Below, piece after piece: positions 1 through 5,743 of a stretch of 9,850 bases of DNA. The notes beneath the pieces were generated by a model, which saw nothing but the letters and a program-made list of their open reading frames with translations, did no database searches and was not told where the DNA came from. The DNA is from Phycisphaerae bacterium (GTDB lineage: Bacteria > Planctomycetota > Phycisphaerae > JAAYCJ01). How positions within the stretch are numbered: the first letter of the stretch is position 1; each line of letters starts with the position of its first letter. The position numbers were made by a program, and so were the translations under genes. Where the stretch lies: assembly GCA_012514125.1 (NCBI GenBank), contig JAAZAW010000262.1, positions 1-9,850 of the forward strand, written 5' to 3'.

Positions 1-1692
1 CTAAAGCTTCTTCACAATTTTCTGGCATTCTCTGAACATCTCGTCCGCCTGTTTAAGAGTAATGTCGCTTATCTTCTTGCCCGAAATCATCTCCGCAATT
101 TCCCGGATTCGAACTTTTCCATCAACCGAACGAATCGAACTCGCCGTCTCCGTTTCACTCGCCTCTTTCGCGACGACAAAATGACGCTGGGCGAAACAGG
201 CGATCTGGGGAACATGGCTGATGCAGATCACCTGCTGATCTTTGGCCAATTTTGCAAGTTTGGTTCCGATAACTTCACCGAGGCGTCCCCCGACGTTTGA
301 GTCTACTTCATCAAATACAAGCACTGATGATCGTCCGGGACTCGCCAGAATCGACTTGATTCCCAGCATGATGCGGCTCAGTTCACCGGCAGAGGCGATT
401 TTTCGCAGCGGCATGACAGGCTGTCCCGGATTAGTCTGAATCATAAATTCAATAATCTCAAGGCCCGAAGGCGAAGGATTTTCGTCCGTCGTTTCCGTAA
501 AACCGACTTCAAATCGGGCATTGGGCATGGCCAGTTCCTGAAGCTGTTCATTGACCGCTTTTGAAAGTTTACCCGCCGCCTTTCGACGGGCATCGGAAAG
601 TTTTTGTCCGATTTTTTTCCGTTTTTCCGCAAGATCCGCGATGAGGGCGTCGATGCCTTCCATGTCGGTTTGTTGATTTTTAAGATCGGCGAGTTTTTGG
701 GCGACCTCGTCCCGATACGTCAGGACCGCTTCGATCTCGCCGTTGCCGTATTTTTTGCCCAGCCTCGTCAGCAGAGCCAACCTGGCATCGAGTTCCGTCA
801 GCCGTTGCGGGTCCAGTTCGAGATCGTCCAGATACTGTGAAAGGGTTTTGGTGACATCGTCAAGCTCGACAATCGCCGATTGTATCTGGTCGGGAATGGT
901 CTTGAGTTTCTCGTCGATGTCCGCAAGCTGATGGGCTTTATTGAGCATGGACCGCAAAATGTCGAGTACTGGAAAATCACTCTCCTCCAGGCCTTGAATG
1001 AGCGAACCGGCAAGTTCGCGAAGCTGCTCAACATTACTCATCTGGCGAAATTCCGATTCGAGCTGAGCATATTCGCCGACGACGAGTTTCGCCTGGTTGA
1101 TCTCCTGGAGTTGAAATTCATACAGGTCGATCTGCTGTTTGCGAAGTTCGGTATGTTCGAACAGTTCTTTGCTTCGGTTGACGGCGTTTCGCCATTGATG
1201 ATGGACATCGGCAAAGTCCGCGGCGAGTTTTTCCGTTTCGGCGAAACTATCGAGCAGTCGCAATTGAATGGCGGGGCGAAGCAGATATTGGTTTTCGTGC
1301 TGGCCATGAATATCCACCAGCAGTTCGCCGATTTGCCTGAGCGTCGGCAGGGGGATAGGAACGGAATTAACGCTGGAGGACGTTTTGCCTGAAGCGAAAA
1401 GCCGGCGTTGGATGATCAATTCGCCTTCTTCCAGAGGGATATCGATCACCTGGGCGATTTCTTTTTGCAGCAGGGGGTCGGAAAGATCGAAAACGCCCAC
1501 CAGGATGGCTTCGGCGGCATTGGGGCGAATCATCTGTGAAGGCGAACGAAAGCCCAGCAACAGCTCGACGGCGCCGATGATCAGGCTTTTACCGGCGCCG
1601 GTCTGGCCTGTAAAAACATTAAAGGCCCGGTCGAATTCGACTTCAAGTTCCTGAATGATCGCCAGATTTTTAATGTACAGTTTACTGAGCAT
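1..1692 (-). CDS. recN: DNA repair protein RecN (SMC-like ATPase)
   Basis: RecN is a cytoplasmic SMC-like ATPase that acts early in recombinational repair of DNA double-strand breaks, promoting end pairing. The 563-residue product has the usual family length and is complete; its TAG stop is the first three bases of the window. Visible motifs in order: Walker A GQTGAGKS (29-36), the RecN-typical DIHGQHENQYLL (127-138), a long coiled-coil-prone middle (about 150-390), ABC signature SAGELSR (434-440), Walker B VLVFDEVD (457-464) and the switch histidine in ISHVPQIA (491-498). Two details are odd: Walker A carries Gln30 where RecN normally has Glu, and the Walker B tail reads DSNVGG rather than the common DTGISG. 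The ATG start is the natural N-terminus (MLSKLYIKNLAII). The ribosome site is weak. It lies 36 bases after the MetG-like gene and is probably co-transcribed with it. Family assignment is secure. Confidence 0.97.
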   Translation of the reverse strand: MLSKLYIKNLAIIQELEVEFDRAFNVFTGQTGAGKSLIIGAVELLLGFRSPSQMIRPNAAEAILVGVFDLSDPLLQKEIAQVIDIPLEEGELIIQRRLFASGKTSSSVNSVPIPLPTLRQIGELLVDIHGQHENQYLLRPAIQLRLLDSFAETEKLAADFADVHHQWRNAVNRSKELFEHTELRKQQIDLYEFQLQEINQAKLVVGEYAQLESEFRQMSNVEQLRELAGSLIQGLEESDFPVLDILRSMLNKAHQLADIDEKLKTIPDQIQSAIVELDDVTKTLSQYLDDLELDPQRLTELDARLALLTRLGKKYGNGEIEAVLTYRDEVAQKLADLKNQQTDMEGIDALIADLAEKRKKIGQKLSDARRKAAGKLSKAVNEQLQELAMPNARFEVGFTETTDENPSPSGLEIIEFMIQTNPGQPVMPLRKIASAGELSRIMLGIKSILASPGRSSVLVFDEVDSNVGGRLGEVIGTKLAKLAKDQQVICISHVPQIACFAQRHFVVAKEASETETASSIRSVDGKVRIREIAEMISGKKISDITLKQADEMFRECQKIVKKL

Positions 1693-1728
1693 ACCAACGC
1701 GATTCCGATCCGTAACAGTTTTTGTTGA

Positions 1729-2082
1729 TTACTGAACGTGCGAACCTGGGGCGACGAGTTTGTCGAGGGTGGAAACCACAACGTGGGTGGCAGGCTCACC
1801 TTCGACACCGGCCAGGATCATACCCTGACTTTCGAGTCCCCGCATCATTCGCGGGGCGAGATTGGCCACGACGATCACGGTCTTGCCGACGAGTTCCTCA
1901 GGCTGATAATAGGCGCGAATGCCCGCCAGGACCTGTCGAACGCCCAGAGGCCCAAGATCGACCTTCAAAACCACCAGTTTATCGGCATTGGGGTGGGCTG
2001 AGGCTTCGAGAATTTTGCCCGCCCGTAAATCCACTGCGGCGAATTGTTCGTAATTGATCAACGGTTTAAGTTCATCAGACAT
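1729..2082 (-). CDS. metG: Stand-alone MetG C-terminal tRNA-binding domain (MetRS beta-subunit / Trbp111-like)
   Basis: The 117-residue product is a single OB-fold tRNA_bind domain of the kind found at the C-terminus of methionyl-tRNA synthetase, or as a separate beta subunit (Trbp111-like), where it dimerises and binds tRNA non-specifically. Diagnostic stretches are FAAVDLRAGKILEA (about 14-27), HPNADKL (30-36), VLAGI (51-55) and VVANLAPRMMRGLESQGM (71-88). I chose the ATG at 2080-2082 because GGAGTG lies 6 bases upstream. The frame stays open to an ATG at 2125-2127, but the extra 15 residues (MPRYNFSENMIG...) do not look like this family and the longer start lies inside the predicted promoter. 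No synthetase catalytic domain is adjacent, so it presumably works with a MetRS encoded elsewhere. The related chaperone-like CsaA is an alternative but fits less well. First gene of a short unit with recN. Confidence 0.9.
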   Translation of the reverse strand: MSDELKPLINYEQFAAVDLRAGKILEASAHPNADKLVVLKVDLGPLGVRQVLAGIRAYYQPEELVGKTVIVVANLAPRMMRGLESQGMILAGVEGEPATHVVVSTLDKLVAPGSHVQ

Positions 2083-2088
2083 TTCGAT

Positions 2089-2094
2089 CACTCC
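2089..2094 (-). promoter_or_regulatory. Ribosome binding site deciding the start of the MetG-like gene
   Basis: GGAGTG on the minus strand, 6 bases before the ATG at 2080-2082. It favours this start over the upstream in-frame ATG codons at 2098-2100 and 2125-2127. Confidence 0.7.
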
Positions 2095-2112
2095 AATCAT
2101 GTTTTCAGAAAA

Positions 2113-2141
2113 ATTATATCTGGGCATTGTAGCGATTTAAC
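2113..2141 (-). promoter_or_regulatory. Sigma-70-type promoter for the MetG-like gene and recN
   Basis: On the minus strand a perfect -10 hexamer TATAAT (2113-2118) is preceded by a 17-base spacer and a weak -35, GTTAAA (2136-2141; 3 of 6 consensus). Transcription would start near 2106, giving a leader of about 24 bases that contains the GGAGTG ribosome site. The position between two transcription units fits. The call rests on hexamer match and placement only. Confidence 0.6.
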
Positions 2142-2160
2142 TTGAAAACGTCGAGAAAAG

Positions 2161-2179
2161 ATTTGAATCAACTTCAAAT
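2161..2179. repeat. Perfect 7-bp inverted repeat upstream of the recN-unit promoter
   Basis: ATTTGAA (2161-2167), spacer TCAAC, then TTCAAAT (2173-2179). Its centre is about 64 bases upstream of the predicted start of transcription, about 20 bases beyond the -35 box, a position compatible with an activator or repressor site. It could equally be a chance palindrome in AT-rich DNA. It does not resemble a LexA box. Confidence 0.3.
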
Positions 2180-2279
2180 AGGCTTCTTAAACCATATAAA
2201 ATCCTGCCCCTGAAGAAAGTCGAAGAGACGACATTGGAACATCATACGCTTTTGATTTAGTCGTGTCGTAGCATTACAA

Positions 2280-2316
2280 ATATCAAAATTTCGGTCGCTG
2301 AGCCTGTCGAAGCGAC
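2280..2316 (-). terminator. Possible Rho-independent terminator of the long locus
   Basis: On the minus strand GTCGCT (2311-2316) and AGCGAC (2294-2299) form a 6-bp stem with an 11-base loop. It is followed by CCGAAA and then the T-rich TTTTGATATTTG. It lies about 270 bases past the stop at 2586 and is part of a repeat element, so termination may be incidental. The T tract is interrupted. Confidence 0.3.
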
Positions 2317-2363
2317 AGGGTGGAAGCAAACAAAAGACCCTTCGACAAGCTCAGGGTCCGAAA
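2289..2363. repeat. REP-like inverted repeat A
   Basis: Arms of 24 bases (2289-2312 and 2340-2363) pair with 3 mismatches around a 27-base spacer. The cores are CTGAGCCTGTCGAAG (2298-2312) and, in opposite orientation, CTTCGACAAGCTCAG (2340-2354). Core starts are 42 bases apart, exactly as in element B. The left arm also folds on itself (GTCGCT/AGCGAC). From memory, this motif type occurs as a dispersed intergenic repeat in many environmental bacterial genomes. That would make it a REP/BIME-type sequence rather than a gene part. Confidence 0.8.
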
Positions 2364-2397
2364 CTACAATACGTTTAAATCAATGGCGTATCACACC

Positions 2398-2474
2398 CCT
2401 GCGGTCGCTGAACCTGCCGAAGAGACATCTGCTTGCCGACGCCATGTCGCTTCGACAAGCTCAGCGACCGCAGG
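2398..2474. repeat. REP-like inverted repeat B
   Basis: Arms of 31 bases (2398-2428 and 2444-2474) pair with 4 mismatches around a 15-base loop, making a strong hairpin. The cores are CTGAACCTGCCGAAG (2408-2422, the most diverged copy) and CTTCGACAAGCTCAG (2450-2464, identical to the right core of element A). Core spacing is again 42 bases. The right arm carries the same GTCGCT/AGCGAC mini-hairpin as element A. On the plus strand it is followed by a T-rich run (about 2475-2487), so it could end stray antisense transcripts. Confidence 0.85.
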
Positions 2475-2529
2475 TTTAATATTTTTTAACGCAATGACAC
2501 GATTACATCCAAAGCGTTCTGTTTTTAAC

Positions 2530-2608
2530 CTGGGCATGGGGATATAGCGACTGTCGTCCGTAGCCCGCAGCCTATCTTTCGGTTTTTATCTGGGCATGGG
2601 GATATAGC
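2530..2608. repeat. 19-bp direct repeat duplicating the 3' end of the preceding gene
   Basis: CTGGGCATGGGGATATAGC occurs at 2530-2548 and again at 2590-2608, exactly 60 bases apart. The second copy encodes the last residues (YIPMPR) of the anchored protein. The first copy lies past its TAA stop but, because 60 is a multiple of 3, encodes YIPMPR in the same frame, with no stop in the 19 codons between the TAA and the repeated motif. It looks like a small tandem duplication of the gene end. Confidence 0.85.
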
Positions 2609-4283
2609 CTTTGCCTGTTTCTTCCTGGGCGGCCGGCTGGGGTTGGAGGTTGAGCCGAATCCGCAGACGCTCCTGCATTGTTTCGGGCAAAACTTTCAAT
2701 GCCATATCCTGGGCGTGTTTCTGAAGTTCCGCCAGCGGCGCCATATTCATGCGCCCGGTGGGGTCCTTGAGCAGACGATCCTTCATGTAGCGATTATAGA
2801 CTAATTTCGCGATACGCTCTTTGGCCAGTGCGGTGTAATCGTCGCCCGCGGCATAGCTGATGTAGGCCTGGAACATGTACGACATCACCGTCGAGTTAAT
2901 ATCGACCATGCCGCCCGATTCGATGTCTTCCCTGGCATATTGATAGACAAAGGCTTCCATCCCGCCGTCATATTCCGGATTGGGATACATTTTGAGCATG
3001 ATGTTCCAGTATTTCTTCGCGAGTGCTTCACTGCCGAACTGATAGGCGACCGAAACCGCTTTTCGCAGGAAATTCACATGTCCGGATTTGAACGTTTCGC
3101 CGGCGGTTCCGTCCCAGGGAATGTCGTTCTGGGCGGCTTCTTCTTTGCCCAGGGCCAGGTACACCCGATGAACCACGGGAATAAAACGAATATCCGGTGC
3201 GATCATGGGATGAATCCCTTCGGGCGTCAGGATAAAATGTCCCCGCCGGAATAAATCCTGCAGGCAGGCGTAGATGATGCGCTCGGTGTTGAGGGCTTCA
3301 AACGCCTGAGTCTGGCCCGCGGCGGCGGCGAGAGATTCCAGCGTGATATCCTTTTGGCCCGCGGCTTTAAGACCGGCGTAGGCCCAGTAAATGGCATGGG
3401 CCTGGGGCGTTCGGAAATCGAGCGGTCCGAACATGTCGTCGGTACGAAATTCGGCGATCAGTTTGGGATCGAGTTTCCATTCTTTCTTCAGACGCCGGGC
3501 ACGCAGGAAACCTTCAAGCAGAATTCGTTGTTCGGCGTTGGCCGGATCGTCGATCCAGGCGAGAACTTTTTCGACGAATTCTTCACGGTGCGAGAGGAGA
3601 TAAAGAAATTTTTCCTGCGGATCAAGTTGGAATTCCTGGAATTTTTCGACAAACTCCGCCATTTGCGGATCGGCGATCAGTTCGTTCCAGGTGTCGGGGG
3701 CCTTGCAGATGGCATCGTAATTCGGGTCAGGCCAGCCGATGATCTCTTCCATTTCGCGGGCGAGTTGTTCTTTGTAATACCAGTGTTGATCGTCCGACAT
3801 CTGGCCGATCTTGTGGCTGAAAATCCATGCCAGTTGCTGGTAGAGCGAGAGTGACCGAGGATTCAGCGGAATTCCCTGGTCCCGTAAAAGCTCAAATCCA
3901 TTTTTCACCCATCGCCAGCGGTCGGGGCCGGAGTTCATCGCAACGGAAATATTGTAAGACATGTTCCACGCCTGGAATATCCAAACGCTGGGGAAGTGCG
4001 GCTGGAGTTGGCAAATCCATTCCGCCCGCTGATTGGCGTCGAAATATCGTCCGTTTTCCTGCATCTTCTGCAGGCCGATCCACAAATAATCCACCGCCAA
4101 TGCCCGCCCGACGCTGAACAAGACGTTCGTCAGTAAGTCGGGTCTGGCCTGATTGGGAAGCGCCGAGCGCGTAAGGCCCAGCGCCTGACGCGAGGTGTTG
4201 ACCTCGCGAATCACGAAAAAACTCCCCGTCAGCAGTGCCAGGGCCAAAATCAACGCCATAATTTTTCTGGTAGTTGTTGACAT
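2586..4283 (-). CDS. Membrane-anchored helical (TPR-like) protein of unknown function
   Basis: The 565-residue product has a short basic N-terminus, one hydrophobic segment (about 8-25) and a long soluble part, so it is probably a signal-anchored protein facing the periplasm. There is no lipobox. The strongest block is about 62-170, with AVDYLWIGLQKM, QLQPHFPSVWIFQAWNMSYN and DRWRWVKNGFELL. A second landmark is GPLDFRTPQAHAIYWAYAGL (286-305). The rest reads as helical pairs rich in Trp, Tyr and Leu, suggesting tetratricopeptide-like repeats, though I cannot fit clean TPR consensus units. I recall similar proteins, unnamed, in Planctomycetota and Verrucomicrobiota. The C-terminus is proline-rich and ends GYIPMPR. 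The gene begins 14 bases after the permease, which suggests a job with the transporter. The ribosome site is weak, so translational coupling is likely. No catalytic motif was seen. Confidence 0.85.
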   Translation of the reverse strand: MSTTTRKIMALILALALLTGSFFVIREVNTSRQALGLTRSALPNQARPDLLTNVLFSVGRALAVDYLWIGLQKMQENGRYFDANQRAEWICQLQPHFPSVWIFQAWNMSYNISVAMNSGPDRWRWVKNGFELLRDQGIPLNPRSLSLYQQLAWIFSHKIGQMSDDQHWYYKEQLAREMEEIIGWPDPNYDAICKAPDTWNELIADPQMAEFVEKFQEFQLDPQEKFLYLLSHREEFVEKVLAWIDDPANAEQRILLEGFLRARRLKKEWKLDPKLIAEFRTDDMFGPLDFRTPQAHAIYWAYAGLKAAGQKDITLESLAAAAGQTQAFEALNTERIIYACLQDLFRRGHFILTPEGIHPMIAPDIRFIPVVHRVYLALGKEEAAQNDIPWDGTAGETFKSGHVNFLRKAVSVAYQFGSEALAKKYWNIMLKMYPNPEYDGGMEAFVYQYAREDIESGGMVDINSTVMSYMFQAYISYAAGDDYTALAKERIAKLVYNRYMKDRLLKDPTGRMNMAPLAELQKHAQDMALKVLPETMQERLRIRLNLQPQPAAQEETGKGYIPMPR

Positions 4284-4297
4284 AATCTTGTATCGGA

Positions 4298-5740
4298 TTA
4301 AACGATCACCTTTCCAATTTCACGTCGGCGGAAAATCCACGCGGCCAGTATCGCTAAAATTCCACATTTAATGACGACCAGCGACAGGAACATCCTGAGG
4401 ACATAATTCCAACTGACCAGCCGTCCGTCGATAACTTGTGAAGTCAGTTCGCTGATTTCAAGTTTGGGAACCACCGCCAGAGAGCTGATGGTGATCAACC
4501 GTTGAAATATTTCCAGCGGATTGGCGCCGGTAATAACAAAGGCAACCAATTTTTGAACGATAACAAAAAGTTCATCACCCGGCGAGATGATATACTGAAG
4601 CCCGATCGCCTCCGACAGAAAATTTCCGCCCAAGCCGACAAAAAAGACCGACAGCGTTACCAGCGAGGCAATCGGAAACGACAGGAACGTTCCGCACACG
4701 ATGGCCAGCGTCGCGATGAAGAGAATTGAAAACGCGGTGGCGATGACGGTGCGGATAAAATTCGGGGCAAAATTGCCTTCGCGGATCAAAAGCTCGATCC
4801 CATCGGGGTTGGGGAAATGCACCGAGACGCCTCGTGGATCGAGATTTCGGAACGTAATGGTCATTGTGCCGTCATCTTCAATCGCGTTGACGGGAATATA
4901 CAGTTCATGCAGTGTCCGGTAAGGTTTTTGTCCCTGCCAGACGAAAACCTTGTCGGCGGGCAGTTCCTTTCGCCCAATAATCCACTGGCCGAAAATCGTA
5001 TTGCTCTGAAGCTCTTGTTCGGTGTCGAAGGAGGTGTTGGCTGACGGCTCGTACTTGAAACGTAGCGTTGTTATCACATCGCCTTGCAGAGGCTCTTTGA
5101 GTCCGGTGAATTTCCATATCCCAATCTGTCCGGGGTTGACGGTCCGCGAGCGATTGATCAGTTCCGTACGAATCATTTTGCGGATTTCGCGGGACGGTTT
5201 GTCGATAGGCAATTCGCCCGACCTTTCGAGTTCCGCAAATCGATTTTCGACCTGTTTTTCGACATCCGGCGCCGGAGGGACATAGCCTTTTCGTGAAACA
5301 AGAATTTCATTTTCAATTTTGAACTTGTCTTCGGATTCTTCAGCGACGGTGCCGGCGAAATATTTAACCACGCCGTAAGTCAGTCCCATCGATACCGCGA
5401 GCAACCCCATCGCCAGAATCAGAATTCCAAGCCAGCGTCCCATCAGCAATTGCCATCGCGCCAGAGGCTTGGTGATAACGCTATCGATTCGCATCGTCTT
5501 GATGTCCTGATCGAGCGTTCGACAGGCCAGGAAGGTCACCAGAAGGGCCAACAGAAAATGCGTCAGCCCGAACGAATACGACATGAACATCTGAATCTTG
5601 CCCGCGACGGTTCCATCGCCGCTGGCGGTGGAATACAATAAAACCATCACGCCGCCCAAAAGCAGCATGAAGGCAATGGCTACACGCGTTCGAAGCGATT
5701 CGGCGACGGTCAGCCGGACTATGGCCCATACTCTTCCCAT
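4298..5740 (-). CDS. ABC-2-type transporter permease with large extracytoplasmic domain
   Basis: The 480-residue membrane protein is the permease partner of the adjacent ATPase. Predicted membrane segments by eye: about 20-38, 55-74, 104-127, 329-350, 352-372 and 450-469. Between the third and fourth lies a soluble domain of about 200 residues (128-328), which topology places outside the cytoplasm. It begins with a charged helical stretch (133-200) and continues with a beta-rich stretch (about 206-320) that looks like a sandwich fold. ABC-2 features include the cytoplasmic loop CRTLDQDIKTMRIDSVITKPLARWQLLMGR (73-102, cited by position for its TLDxDI and TKPLxRWQ-type pattern). The start is supported by a strong GGAGGT 6 bases upstream, inside the end of the ATPase gene. 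The gap between the two genes is 3 bases, so they are surely translated together. Substrate unknown. Confidence 0.92.
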   Translation of the reverse strand: MGRVWAIVRLTVAESLRTRVAIAFMLLLGGVMVLLYSTASGDGTVAGKIQMFMSYSFGLTHFLLALLVTFLACRTLDQDIKTMRIDSVITKPLARWQLLMGRWLGILILAMGLLAVSMGLTYGVVKYFAGTVAEESEDKFKIENEILVSRKGYVPPAPDVEKQVENRFAELERSGELPIDKPSREIRKMIRTELINRSRTVNPGQIGIWKFTGLKEPLQGDVITTLRFKYEPSANTSFDTEQELQSNTIFGQWIIGRKELPADKVFVWQGQKPYRTLHELYIPVNAIEDDGTMTITFRNLDPRGVSVHFPNPDGIELLIREGNFAPNFIRTVIATAFSILFIATLAIVCGTFLSFPIASLVTLSVFFVGLGGNFLSEAIGLQYIISPGDELFVIVQKLVAFVITGANPLEIFQRLITISSLAVVPKLEISELTSQVIDGRLVSWNYVLRMFLSLVVIKCGILAILAAWIFRRREIGKVIV

Positions 5741-5743
5741 ACG

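Larger units (their letters stand above)
2128..2585. other. Gene-free intergenic region of 458 bases
   Basis: This gap separates the long locus ending at 2586 from the MetG-like/recN unit. In order along the plus strand it holds part of the recN-unit promoter, a 7-bp inverted repeat (2161-2179), an AT-rich stretch with no recognisable feature (about 2180-2285), two REP-like inverted repeats (2289-2363 and 2398-2474), an AT-rich stretch, and a duplicate of the 3' end of the preceding gene (2530-2548). The open frames crossing it (for example 2320-2547 on the plus strand) are made largely of the repeat sequence and have no ribosome site, so I call no gene. Confidence 0.75.

Noticed and set aside
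880..1392. A 170-codon plus-strand open frame inside recN
   Set aside because: It is antisense to a clear RecN sequence, has no recognisable domain and no ribosome site; it is a shadow of the real gene.
2083..2127. Longer start for the MetG-like gene (15 extra residues)
   Set aside because: The extension does not fit the family, overlaps the perfect -10 box, and the downstream ATG has a well-placed GGAGTG.
2231..2250. Half-match to a Gram-positive-type LexA site (GAAC) upstream of the recN unit
   Set aside because: Only one half-site is present; there is no matching GTTC at the right spacing and no CTGT-N8-ACAG box in the region.
2320..2547. A 75-codon plus-strand open frame in the intergenic region
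   Set aside because: Much of it consists of the inverted-repeat elements and the duplicated gene end; there is no ribosome site or protein-like composition.
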